From Symbiodinium natans (lineage: Eukaryota > Sar > Dinophyceae > Suessiales > Symbiodiniaceae): a stretch of 64,000 nt of DNA. A program made the position numbers and the translations under genes. The stretch covers positions 124,001 through 188,000 of the forward strand of contig CAJNDS010000060.1 in the NCBI GenBank assembly GCA_905221605.1, written 5' to 3'. The notes below the pieces were generated by a model. The model saw only the letters and a program-made list of their open reading frames with translations, was not told the origin of the DNA and searched no databases. Every line of letters begins with the position of its first letter. Within the stretch, counting starts at the first letter, position 1. Below are positions 20,865 through 31,995 of the stretch, piece after piece.

Positions 20865-21433
20865 TTAAGGGGCTGCGCCCATGGGCGGGCAGCGCACGCA
20901 GAAGCCCGGGGCGAGCAGTTTCTAAGCATGTTGAGGCCCCTAAACTCCCTTAAAATCTCTAAGCGTTAAGTTTCTAAGCATCTTCAGGCCCCTAAACTCC
21001 CTTCAAATCTCTAAGCGTTTGAGGCTCCTAGACTCCCTTAACGTTTCTAAGCACTTTATAAGGCCCCTAAACTCCCTTTTCCCTAGCCCCGGGCTTAGAC
21101 ACGTCGCTTATGCCCGCCCTTTGGGGGGCATCATGCTCCTGATGCGCCCCCGGGGTCCCGCCCCGGGAGCCGCTGATGCTCCTGATGCGCGCCTGGGGGT
21201 CCCGGGCTGGACCCGCTGATGCTCATGATGCGCGCCCTCTGGGGGCCTCCGTGGCGACGCAAAAAACCACGAAAAAAAAACCGTTCACCGGCGGCACGCG
21301 GGGGTCGGCGGCACTGGCGTCCGGCCTAATTCTGCTTCGCAGAAGGCCAGAGGCCAGCAAGGCTATTCCCGGGACGACCCGGGCTAAAAGGTCCGCATTT
21401 GCTCGGTCCTTTGGGGACCTCGCGCTGCCCGAT
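20865..21433. repeat. Tandem duplication, copy 2 (about 569 bp)
   Basis: This copy directly follows copy 1, with identity apparently above 95 percent by eye. It ends where GATTTAA is followed by new sequence. The inverted 20-mer at 21,445-21,464 complements 21,300-21,319, forming a potential 125-base-loop hairpin at the duplication boundary. Confidence 0.9.
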
Positions 21434-21689
21434 TTAATGGCTACCGCCAGTGCCGCCGACCCCCAACAGGGGAAGCACAGCCGGGCGGACGGTGCGGGGT
21501 GTAGGGTCCAGGGCTAGGGGGCAGGGTGGAGGGGGGTCTGCAGGGTTCCGTCGGCAGGATGTCACGTGAACACGAGGCCGTCCGGGCTTGCGCTTTGGAC
21601 GGCTTCGGGTGTCAGGGGTGCTTGTGTATTCCCTGCGCCTGTTCCTCGTGGAATCTTGCTGATGGAAGCCCCCGCAGGGGTCGCGTATC

Positions 21690-21990
21690 GGCGTATGTCG
21701 GGGGGGGGGGGGGGGGGGGGATCGGCGTATTGGTGTATTTCGAGGGGAAGGCAGGGGGGGGGAGGAGAACGGCTTATCGGCGCATGGGCATATTTCCCAG
21801 AGGCTTTGGGGGGCGGGGGGGGGCGAACGGCGTACAATTTCCGGGGGAGGAGGGGGAAGCGGCGTATCGGCTTAGCGGCGTGCTTTCCGGGAGGGGGGGG
21901 TTAGCGTATCTATTGGAGGGAGGGGGGGGGGGGGGAGGGGTAACGCGTATCGGTGTACTTGGCTGGGAAGGGGGGGGGGGGGGGGGGGTT
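21690..21990. repeat. G-run minisatellite with CGTATCGG units
   Basis: Repeated CGTATCGGCGTA-type segments alternate with runs of 7-20 G. This strand could form G-quadruplexes. The poly-G/poly-P ORFs here are artefacts. Confidence 0.85.
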
Positions 21991-22002
21991 CCGGCACGCA
22001 AG

Positions 22003-22232
22003 ATGCAATATGTAACATATGTATATAAATATGCAATATGTAATATATGTTTATATAGATATATATATATATACTATAACCTACAAAATCTATATACGAC
22101 ATACGATATACTGTATAGTAGATACTGCATACTAGATGCTATGTGTTATATGTGATATATAGATATATATTGTATTATATGATATATCATATTGCATATT
22201 GTAAACTATATCTTTTACATATGATACGCGCC
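22003..22232. repeat. AT-rich block of ATAT/GTAT repeats
   Basis: About 230 bases are made almost only of A and T with ATATGTAATATATG-like units. It is self-complementary in many registers and contrasts abruptly with the G-rich block before it. Confidence 0.85.
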
Positions 22233-23988
22233 AAAGGGTCGGTTTGCCCACGCCCAAGCCGTCCAACATAGGGTTTAAGGTTTAGGGTTTAGGGTTTGGG
22301 AAGTAGGGTTTAGGGTTTAGGGTTTAGGGTTTTTGCATGGGATCCGAAACCACCCCTGGGAGCTCCGCAGCCGTAGCTGGGGCTTCGTCCTCGCGCGGGC
22401 TCGGGCCCGAGGTGCCTGGGACGAATCGCGTGTTTCAGTTAGGGTTGAGGGTTTGGGGCCCACGGTTAAAAAGGGTTTCGGGTTCAAACTTAAACGGGGG
22501 GAGTCCAAAACTTAGTAGGACTGTTGGGTTCGAGGTCTAGGGCGTTTTGGCTGGGGAGGAGGGAGTGTTAGGTTGAGTTTGGGGACGCGCCTCGCGCTTG
22601 ACGCAGGCTCAACCCGAGGAACAGGTTTCACGGGCCAGGATCAGATCTTTGGGTATAGGGTCCAGGTTTGAGAGGGGGTGCGGTAGGGCTGACGGTCTAG
22701 TTTAGGTTGAACCCTGCCCAAGATTGGATTCCGGGTTTGGACCCTAAAGCCCGAAACCCTGAAGCTTGGTAGCGTGGGGCATCTGCTTCTCCATCTTGAG
22801 TGCGTTTAGTGAGGTAGCCCCCCCCCCCAACAGAACTCTTGAGTTACGGGTTATGACCTTAAGGCCTGGGGCCCACAACCCTCACGTTGAACCTTAAGCT
22901 TTTCTGCTGCCCGAAGTTTTGTAGAAGCATGAAATCAGGGGTTTAGGTTTCAGGGTTTGCTATGCACCCTTGTTTCACTTGATCCTTCAGACCCTGGAGT
23001 CCCCAAACAGGGTTTAGGGCTTAGGGCTTAGGGTCATGCCTAGGGCGAGCAGGGAATAGAGAAGTACTACTCCCGGACCTTCTACTACTGCTCGTTGGCC
23101 TTGCTGTGACCTTTTTGCTCTCTGGCCTGATGGTGTAGGGTTTAAAGTGTGTGGTTTAGGTGGTTTAGGTTTCAGGGTTTAGGGGGCGAAGATGCCCGCA
23201 AAACATTGTGCGTATCCATACTTTGCAAAGCAAATGGATGCCAACACAGTAAAGGGACCTTCGCTATCATGTGAAGGACATGGCAGTGCAAGGATTGTTT
23301 GGTGGAGATAGTAGTGGTGCAGCTTCATGGTGTGGTGTTAGTGGCCTATTTATAATGAGCATAGATAAACAGCATGGATTTTCCAACCCGCACTTGCAAG
23401 AAGGAACCGTGGGTTTGATTTTCGCTAAACCCTAAACCCCAAACCCCAAACCCTACCCGCCCCCTCAAATAAAATTAACAAAAACAAAAAATTGAACAAA
23501 ACACGAAAGACATCGCACTCCTCGGGGCCCCTTGGGCCAGACTCTGCGCGGCGCCTCCTTTGAGCTTGTGGCTGGTGTCAGGGCTTTGGGCTTACTGGGG
23601 GTTAGTTTAGGGTTTTTGGTTTAGGGTTTAGGGTCTCCTGGCACAAGCCGCGAAGTTTGACAGGCTCTGGCAGATTGCGGCATCGACATGTGGTCGAAGC
23701 CCGCGCCTCCGGCAAAGCAGGGCGACGGCCTCGGCCGAAGAGAAAGATCCACGTGGTCGGTCACACCTAGGCCCTAAACCCTACACCCGAAGCTTTGAAG
23801 TCGAATTCAGTGCACACATGTACAAAGGGCCTACCTCAACCCCCTGAGCCTTGAAGCGTCGGACGTTCACAGCTTCGGCAACTGCGCGTACCTGGCGGCA
23901 AACACATTAGGTAGCCCAACCTTGCAAGCCTCAACTCCCCAAAGGCTTCCTAAGCTGTAGGCTGTAGAGACACAGGGCACCGAGAGAG
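22233..23988. repeat. Decayed telomeric-repeat region
   Basis: GGTTTAGGG and CCCTAAACC units are scattered throughout in both orientations: 22,265-22,332, 22,938-22,960, 23,009-23,032, 23,140-23,182, 23,425-23,453, 23,607-23,632 and 23,771-23,790. No gene was recognised. The pattern suggests an old, mutated subtelomeric or inserted telomeric tract. Confidence 0.7.
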
Positions 23989-24960
23989 TTGGCGCCGGGC
24001 GGCGGCATGCATGACCGTAGAGGAAGTCCGGCCTGCGAGCCCGAGCGCGCGCGCAGCCCCGCCTGCACGCAAGCTGTTGCGATGGAAGTCAAAGACGGCC
24101 GTGTAGACGTCGCGTACGAATGCCCGCAGTGCAAGGCCAAGGTCGACTCAGCCGTGCGAGACGGACGCATCGACAAGCGACGGAAATGCGGACACCAGTT
24201 TAGGGTGGCCGCAGGCAAAGTCGTGGCGACCCGGTCGGCGATCACATGCTTCTCCTATGAGTGCCCACAGTGCAAGGCCAAGGTCGAGACAGCCGTGCGA
24301 GACGGACGCATCGACAATCGACAGAAATGCGGACACCAGTTTAGGGTCGCCGCAGGCAAAGTCGTCGCGACCCGGTCGGCGACCACACGCTTCTCGTATG
24401 AGTGCCCACAGTGCAAGGCCAAGGTCGAAGCAGCCGTGCGAGACGGACGCATCGACAATCGACGGAAATGCGGACACAGGTTTACGGTCGCCGCAGGAAA
24501 AGTTGTCGCGACCCAGTCGGCGACCGCACACTTCTCGTATGAGTGCCCGCAGTGCAAGGCAAGGGTCGAGTCTACCACGCGAGACGGATGCATCGACAAT
24601 CGACGGAAATGCGGACACCAGTTTAGGGTCGCCGCAGGAAAAGTCGTCGCGACCCAGTCGGCGACCGCACACTTCTGGTATGAGTGCCCACAGTGCAAGG
24701 CAAGGGTGGAGTCTACCACGCGAGACGGATGCATCGACAATCGACGGAAATGCGGACACCAGTTTAGGGTCGCCGCAGGAAAAGTCGTCGCGACCCAGTC
24801 GGCGACCGCACACTTCTGGTATGAGTGCCCACAGTGCAAGGCAAAGGTCGAGTCTACCACGCGAGACGGATGCATCGACAATCGACGGAAATGCGGACAC
24901 AAGTTTACGGTCGCCGCAGGAAAAGTCGTCGCGACCCGGTCGGCGACCGCACACTGCTGA
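23989..24960 (+). CDS. Six-copy zinc-ribbon repeat protein
   Basis: This 323-residue ORF has a basic, cysteine-containing 42-residue leader. Six tandem repeats of 47 residues (141 bp) follow at 43-89, 90-136, 137-183, 184-230, 231-277 and 278-323. Each repeat begins YECPQCKA, has R-D-G-x-I-D in the middle and then KCGH, giving a Cys-x2-Cys ... Cys-x-His set that could bind one zinc, and ends GKVVAT. Zinc ribbons commonly bind nucleic acid or protein. Function here is unknown. Copies 4 and 5 are almost identical, implying recent unequal exchange. Because 141 is divisible by three, several other frames are also open, so the correct frame is chosen on its regular Cys/His pattern and its own start codon. 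The start at 23,989 is the first ATG. Confidence 0.65.
   Translation: MAPGGGMHDRRGSPACEPERARSPACTQAVAMEVKDGRVDVAYECPQCKAKVDSAVRDGRIDKRRKCGHQFRVAAGKVVATRSAITCFSYECPQCKAKVETAVRDGRIDNRQKCGHQFRVAAGKVVATRSATTRFSYECPQCKAKVEAAVRDGRIDNRRKCGHRFTVAAGKVVATQSATAHFSYECPQCKARVESTTRDGCIDNRRKCGHQFRVAAGKVVATQSATAHFWYECPQCKARVESTTRDGCIDNRRKCGHQFRVAAGKVVATQSATAHFWYECPQCKAKVESTTRDGCIDNRRKCGHKFTVAAGKVVATRSATAHC
24115..24957. repeat. 141-bp tandem repeat array, six copies
   Basis: This is the DNA array underlying the zinc-ribbon ORF, with period 141 bp. Long open frames on the opposite strand and in a second plus frame follow from the period being a multiple of three. Confidence 0.95.
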
Positions 24961-27910
24961 TAGCCTTAGAGCTTTAGGGGCCAGAGGGGAGCCATGCGGC
25001 CATGAGGCCATGGGGGGGGTTATGGGACCATGCGGAGAGGGCGGCCAGGAGGCCATGAAAGGGGCCATGGGACCATGGAGCCATGGGGCGGGAAGGGCGG
25101 AGAGGGCGGAGAGGGCGAGCATGCACATAGGGTTTCGGGGCGTGAAGCCGTGGGAGGCATGGGACCATGGAGCCATGGAGCCATGAGCCATTGGGGGCTA
25201 GAGGGATGGAGCCATGAGGCCATGGGCGCCATGGGACGGACCATGGAGCCATAGAGCCATGGAGCGTCATGGGGCGGAGAGGGCGGGAAAGTCAGCGATA
25301 AGGTCCAGGGGCGTGAGGCACGGGAGCCATGGGGCGGGATGGGACCATGCACGAGCCATTGGGGGCCGGAAGCATGAAGCCATGAGGCCATGGGCCATGG
25401 GACCATGGAGCCCTGAAGGGAAGAGTGAGAAGGTCCACACGGGCGTGAGGCCGTGGGACCATGGAGCCACGGAGCGCCATGGAGCGGGAAGGGCGGAGGG
25501 GGCGGAAAGGGCGGAGGGGGCGGAGAGGGCGGAGAGGGCGGGCATGCACTAAAGGTCCATGTCAACGCTTTGGATGGGGCGAGTCGGTGGTAGGGAGCCA
25601 TAGGTCCATGAGCGGCATGGGCGGGGCGAGGTGTGTGGGTGGCAGGGGTAGAGCAAACGGGCGGGCGTGCACTGAGGCCCTGCTTTAAAGTGGGGCGGGG
25701 CGGGATGGGGCCATGCACGCACCATTGGGGGCCAGAGGCATGGGGCCATGAGGCCATGGGCCATGGGATCATGGAGCCCTGGAAGGAAGAGTGACAAGGT
25801 CCACGGCCGTCCGTGGGACCATGGAGCCATGGAGCGCCATGGAGCGGGAAGAGTGGAGGGGGCGGAAAGGGCGGAGAGGGCGGAAAGGCGGAGAGAGCGC
25901 AGGTGAGAGGGTCCAAAGCCGTGAAGCCAGGCGGGATGGGACCATGGGCCACAGAACCATGGAGCCATGGAGCGCCATGTAGCGGGAAGGGCGGGGGCGG
26001 AAAGGGCGGAGAGGGCGGGCATGCACTGGGACCCTTTGAAGTCAGCTGATAGGGTCCAAAGCCGTGAAGCCATGGGAGCCATGGGGCGGGATGGGACCAT
26101 GGAGCCATGGGGCCATGAGCCATTGAGGGTGAGAGGCATGGGGCCATGAGGCCATGGGGGGGTAAAGGAAGGGCAGAGGAGGGGGCGGAAAGGGCGGAGA
26201 GGGCGGGCATGCACTGCTTTAAAGTCGAGTGAAGCCATGCGAGCCATGGGGCGGGATGGGACCATGGAGCCATGGGGCCATGAGCCATTGAGGGTGAGAG
26301 GCATGGGGCCATGAGGCCATGGGGGGGGCAAGGAAGGGCAGAGGTGGCGGAGAAGGCGGATGATAAGGTCTGAAGCCGGGCGGGATGGGACCATGGGGCC
26401 ATGGGACCATGGAGCCCTGGAGCGCCATGGAGCGGGAAGGGCGGAGGGGGCGGAAAGGGCGGAAAGGGCGGAGAGGGCGGGCATGCACTGGGACCCTTTA
26501 AAGTCAGCTGACAGGGTCCAAAGCCGTGAAGCCATGGGAGCCATGGGGCGGGATGGGACCATGGAGCCATGGGGCCATGAGCCATTAGGAAGGGCAGAGG
26601 CGGCGGAGAAGGCGGATGAAAAGGTCCAGACGTGAGGCGTGGGAGAAGCCATGGAGCGCCATGGGGCGGTTGAGGGTGAGAGGCATGGGGCCATGAGGCC
26701 ATGGGGGGGCAAGGAAGGGCAGAGGCGGCAGGCGGATGATTATAAGGTCTGAAGCCGGGCGGGATGGGACCATGGGGCCATGGAGCCATGGAGCGCCATG
26801 GAGCGGGACGGAGGGGGCGGAAAGGGCGGAGGGGGCGGGGAGGGCGGAGAGGGCGGGCATGCACTAGGACCCTTTGATAGGGTCCAGAGCCGTGAAGCCA
26901 TGGGGCGGGATGGGACCATGGAGCCATGGGGCCATGAGCCATTAAGAAGGGTAGAGGGCAGAGGCGGCGGAGAAGGCGGATGAAAAGGTGCAGGGACGTG
27001 AGGCCGTGGGAGTCATGGGGCATGGGACCAATGAAGCCATGGAGCGCCATGGGGCGGGAAGGGCGGAGGGGGCGGGAACCATATGGAGCGCCATGGAGCG
27101 GGAAGGGCGGAGGGGGCGGAGCGGGAAGGGCGGAGGGGGCGGAAAGGGCGGAAAGGGCGGAGGGGGCGGGGAGGGCGGAGAGGGCGGGCATGCACTGGGA
27201 CCTTTTAAAGTCAGCTGATAGGGTCCAAAGCCGTGAAGCCATGGGAGCCATGGGGCGGGATGGGACCATGGAGCCATGACGCCAATGAGCCATTAAGGGT
27301 GAGAGGCATGGGGCCATGAGGCCATGGGGGGGTAAAGGAAGGGCAGAGGCGGCGGAGACGGAGGAAAAGGTCCAGACACATGAGGCCGTGGGAGCCATGG
27401 GGCATGGGACCAATGAAGCCAGGAGCGCCATGGGGCGGGAAGGGCGGAGGGGGCGGGAACCATATGGAGCGCCATGGAGCGGGAAGGGCGGAGGGGGCGG
27501 AGCGGGAAGGGCGGAGGGGGCGGAAAGGCGGAAAGGGTGGAGGGGCGGGGAGGGCGGAGAGGGCGGGCATGCACTGAGAGGGTCCAAGGTGAAGCTATGG
27601 GAGCCATGGGGCGGGATGGGACCATGGAGCCATGGGGCCATGAGCCATTGTGAGGGTGAGAGGCATGGGGCCATGAGGCCATGGGGCAAAGGAAGGGCAG
27701 AGGCGGCGGAGAAGGCGGATGATAAGGTCTGAAGCCCGACGGGATGGGACCATGGGGCCATGGGACCATGGAGCCATGGAGCGCCATGGAGCGGGAAGGG
27801 CGGAGGGGGCGGAAAGGGCGGAAAGGGCGGAGGGGGCGGGGAGGGCGGAGAGGGCGGGGGACCCTTTAAAGTCAGCTGATAAGCCGTGAAGCCATGGGAG
27901 CCATGGGGCG

Positions 27911-28273
27911 ATGGCTCATGGCCCCATGGTTCCATGGTCCCATCCCGCCCCATGGCTCCCATGGCTTCACGGCTTTGGACCCTATCAGCTGACTAAAGGG
28001 TCCCAGTGCATGCCCGCCCTCTCCGCCCTCCCCACCCCCTCCGCCCTTTCCGCCCTTTCCGCCCCCTCCGCCCTTCCCGCTCCGCCCCCTCCGCCCTTCC
28101 CGCTCCATGGCGCTCCATATGGTTCCCGCCCCCAGCGCCCTTCCCGCCCCATGGCGCTCCATGGCTTCATGGTCCCATGCCCCATGGCTCCCACGCCTCA
28201 CGTCTGCACCTTTTCATCCGCCTTCTCCGCCGCCTCTGCCCTTCCTAATGGCTCATGGCCCCATGGCTCCATG
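27911..28273 (-). repeat. Inverted block within the satellite
   Basis: Here the plus strand suddenly carries the reverse complement of the satellite unit (CATGCCCGCCCTCTCCGCCC and so on). It then returns to the normal orientation at ATGGGTGAGAGG. All modules of one unit are present, so this is an inversion of about 363 bases inside the array or a misjoined assembly segment. Confidence 0.85.
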
Positions 28274-29518
28274 GGTGAGAGGCATGGGGCCATGAGGCCA
28301 TGGGGGGGTAAGGAAGGGCAGAGGCGGCGGAGAAGGCGGAGGAAAAGGTCAGGGACATGAGGCCGTGGGAGCCATGGGGCATGGGACCAATGAAGCCAGG
28401 AGCGCCATGGGGCGGGAAGGGCGGAGGGGGCGGGAACCATATGGAGCGCCATGGAGCGGGAAGGGCGGAGGGGGCGGAGCGGGAAGGGCGGGGGGGCGGA
28501 AAGGGCGGAGGGGCGGGGAGGGCGGAGAGGGCGGGCATGCACTGGGACCCTTTAAAGTCAGCTGAGAGGGTCCCAAGGTGGGCAAAGGAAGGGCAGAGGC
28601 GGCGGAGAAGGCGGATGATAAGGTCTGAAGCCGGGCGGGATGGGACCATGGAGCCATGGAGCGCCATGGAGCGGGAAGGGCGGAGGGGGCGGAAAGGGCG
28701 GAAAGGGCGGAGGGGGCGGGGAGGGCGGAGAGGGCGGGCATGCACTGGGACCCGGGATAGGGTCCAAAGCCGTGAAGCCATGGGAGCCATGGGGCGGGAT
28801 GGGACCATGGAGCCATGGGGCCATGAGCCATTACGAAGGGCAGAGGCGGCGGAGAAGGCGGATGAAAAGGTCCAGACGTGAGGCGTGGGAGAAGCCATGG
28901 AGCGCCATGGGGCGGTTGAGGGTGAGAGGCATGGGGCCATGAGGCCATGGGAGGGCAAGGAAGGGCAGAGGCGGCGGAGATGGCGGATGATAAGGTCTGA
29001 AGCCGGGCGGGATGGGAGCATGGGGCCATGCATGGGACCATGAGCCATGGAGCGCCATGGAGCGGGAAGGGCGGAGGGGGCGGAAAGGGCGGAAAGGGCG
29101 GAGGGGGCGGGGAGGGCAAAGAGGGCGGGCATGCACTGGGACCCTTTAAAGAGAGGGCCCAAAGCCGTGAAGCCATGGGGGCCATGGGGCGGGATGGGAC
29201 CATGGAGCCATGGGGCCATGAGCCATTAGGAAGGGCAGAGGCGGCGGAGAAGGCGGATGAAAAGGCGCAGGGATGTGAGGCCGTGGGAGCCATGATGCAT
29301 GGGACCAATGAAGCCATGGAGCGCCATGGGGCGGGAAGGGCGGAGGGGGCGGGAACCATATGGAGCGCCATGGAGCGGGAAGGGCGGAGGGGGCGGAGCG
29401 GGAAGGGCGGAAAGGGCGGAAAGGGCGGAGGGGGCGGGGAGGGCGGAGAGGGCGGGCATGCACTGGGACCCTTTAAAGTCAGCTGATAGGGTCCAAAGCC
29501 GTGAAGCCATGGGAGCCA

Positions 29519-29851
29519 CTTGGAGGGTCGGCTGGGTTATTAACTGGTTAGGGTATTTACACTTCTTAGTAAGTCAGTTATTAACTAGGATAACCTGACT
29601 TAGTAAGTCATGTAAACCTCATAAGTGGACTTACTATCTGGTGTAACTAGAAACATGACATAGTACGCGGTTACGGTTCAATGGTTAAGTATCATAAGTA
29701 GTTACACGAGAAACTAAGTCCACTTACACGAGATACTAAGTCCACTTATGAGGTTTACATGACTTACTAAGTCGGGTTATCCTAGTTAGTAATTGACTTA
29801 CTAAGTAGTGTAAATACCCTAACCAGTTAGTAACCCAGCCGACCCTACAAG
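29519..29851. mobile_element. 333-bp MITE-like element with 128-bp terminal inverted repeats
   Basis: The element interrupts the satellite at GGGAGCCA / CATGGGGCGGG. Its ends are CTTGGAGGGTCGGCTGGG and, on the other strand, CTTGTAGGGTCGGCTGGG. The inverted repeats run about 128 bases (29,519-29,646 and 29,724-29,851) with about eight mismatches by eye. CA on both sides is consistent with a 2-bp target-site duplication in the satellite motif GAGCCATGGGG. The core repeats ACTTAGTAAGT-type and CTAAGTCCACTTA motifs. No ORF is present, so it is non-autonomous. The superfamily cannot be told from the ends. Confidence 0.85.
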
Positions 29852-31250
29852 CATGGGGCGGGATGGGACCATGGAGCCATGGGGCCATGAGCCATTAAGG
29901 GTGAGAGGCATAGGCGGCGGGAGCGTGGGACCACTGAAGCCAGGAGCGCCATGCGGCGGGGAAGGGCGGAGGGGGCGGGAACCATATGGAGCGCCATGGA
30001 GCGGGAAGGGCGGAGGGGGCGGAGCGGGAAGGGCGGAGGGGGCGGAAAGGGCGGAAAGGGCGGAGGGGCGGGAGGGCGGAGAGGGGCATGCACTGGGACC
30101 CTTTAAAGTCAGCTGAGAGGGTCCCAAGGTGAAGTTATGGGAGCCATGGGGCGGGATGGGACCATGGAGCCATGGGGCCATGAGCCATTGAGGGTGAGAG
30201 GCATGGGGCCATGAGGCCATGGGGGGGCAAAGGAAGGGCAGAGGCGGTGGAGAAGGCGGATGATAAGGTCTGAAGCCGGGCGGGATGGGACCATGGGACC
30301 ATGGAGCCATGGAGCGCCATGGAGCGGGAAGGGCGGAGGGGGCGGAAAGGGCGGAAAGGGTGGAGGGGGCGAGGGCGGGCATGCACTGGTCAGCTGATAG
30401 GGTCCAAAAAGCCGTGAAGCCATGGGAGCCATGGGGCGGGATGGGACCATGGAGCCATGGAGCCATGAGCCATTAGGTGAGGTGGGAGAAGCCATGGAGC
30501 GCCATGGGGCGGGAAGGGCGGAGGGGGCGGGAACCATATGGAGCGCCATGGAGCGGGAAGGGCGGATGGGGCGGAGCGGGAAGGGCGGAGGGGGCGGAAA
30601 GGGTGGAGGGGGCGGGGAGGGGGCGGGCAGGCACTGGGACCCTTTAAAGTCAGCTGATAGGGTCCAAAGCCGTGAAGCCATGGGAGCCATGGGGCGGGAT
30701 GCAGCCATGGGGCCATGAGCCCTTGAGGCCATGAGAAGCAGTGCGGGCGGGAAGGGCGGGAAGGGCAGAGCCAGCGGAGGGGGCGGGCATGCACTGGGGC
30801 CCTTTAAATTCAGCTGATAGGGTGGGGCCATGGGACCATGGAGCCATGGAGCCACGAGCCCTTGGAGACCACGGGGCAATGAGAAGGGCAGTGCGGGCGG
30901 GAAGGGCGGAGCAAGCGGAGGGGGCGGGCCATGCAGCCATGGGGCCATGAGCCCTTGAGGCCATGAGAAGCAGTGCGGGCGGGAAGGGCGGAGCCATGGA
31001 GCCATGGAGCCGTACGCCCTTCAGGACCATGGGGCCATGAGAAGAGCCGTACGGGCGGGAAGAGCGGAGCAAGCGGAGCAAGCGGAGGGGGCGGCAGCCC
31101 ATGGAGCAAGCGGAGGAGCCATGAGCGGGGTGGGCGGGCAGTGCGGGCCATAGGCGAGGTGGGCGGAGCGGGCGCGAAGAGCGTAGCATGGGATGGGCAG
31201 GGTGTGTGTGGGGGTGGAGGGGGGGAAGGGAAGGGGCCATGCACTAAAGC

Positions 31251-31995
31251 CCCTAGAGCGGACAAAAATGGGTCTTCACTGACGCCGCCCCGCTGCTGCT
31301 GGGGTCGGCGGATAAATACAATGAAGCAATGGTATAAGATTAGTTTAACATATACTGAGAATGTAACACATTAAAACAATACACAACAATATAAGCTATA
31401 ATCATCTGAACAATGACAAGAGAAGAGTATACGAATATCATAATTAAAACGAACAATATTTCAATATAAATATTGAAAAAGTTTAAACAAGTGATTCGAC
31501 TAGCATGTTAGTTAAAAACATAATCTAATACAGTAGAATACAATATATTGCCATACCGAGAGCAGGCCACCTGTGGCGCCTGTTTTTTTTTAAAGGTGTT
31601 TGTAAGGCACACGCACGCGCATATCAGACAAGAAGCGCATCCTTCTGAGACAGGCGCCCAGGACGGTCCTTTTTGAAAAGTCACAGAAAGATTTCCAATA
31701 GTGAGCCCGGCCTGGTGCAAAGTATGATTTCAATACTATATCAGTATGGTATGTCACCACCCAAACGCGACATGGAAGAGTGTTTATTTGTTTTTATTTT
31801 TTTTGGAGGGGGGGGGGGTAGTATATCTGCAGTTGCGCCCAAAGGCCAAATCCTATTCCCTTCATCCTTATCCCTAAACTCTTGTGCCCTTAGTCCGGTT
31901 CCCGAAGCCCGAAAGAGTGGGGTCCTTAAATCCTTAAGAGACGTAGCAAGGCATTAATTTATTCCTGAACCTTGTTCCCTTGATTTTCTAAGCCT
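31251..31995. other. AT-rich DNA after the satellite, no gene recognised
   Basis: Composition changes sharply to AT-rich between about 31,310 and 31,560. Short T runs lie near 31,590 and 31,790, and a G run at 31,807-31,818. No supported exon was found. Confidence 0.45.

Larger units (their letters stand above)
24963..31250. repeat. Large CCATGG / GGGCGGA satellite array
   Basis: About 6.3 kb is built from a few modules. These are ATGGGACCATGGAGCCATGG-type blocks, GGGCGGAGGGGGCGG arrays, a GCATGCACTGGGACCCTTTA segment, and TCAGCTGATAGGGTCCAAAG. The GCATGCACT landmark recurs at intervals of roughly 120 to 390 bases, so the period varies. The plus strand is strongly G-rich except in one inverted block. 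A few units toward 30.7-31.2 kb are more diverged. Proline-rich ORFs of up to 980 residues on the minus strand are artefacts of stop-free repeats. Confidence 0.9.

Noticed and set aside
24115-24957. CRISPR-like regular repeats
   Set aside because: The repeats are directly adjacent and coding, with no unique spacers.
24148-25191. Long antisense ORFs over the zinc-ribbon array
   Set aside because: They exist because the 141-bp period is a multiple of three. They lack the regular Cys/His pattern of the plus frame and run into the satellite.
25020-27962. 980-residue proline-rich ORF on the minus strand and many similar ORFs across the satellite
   Set aside because: The repeat modules lack stop codons in several frames. 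The products are low-complexity Pro/His/Met strings that follow the DNA repeat, with equivalents on both strands.
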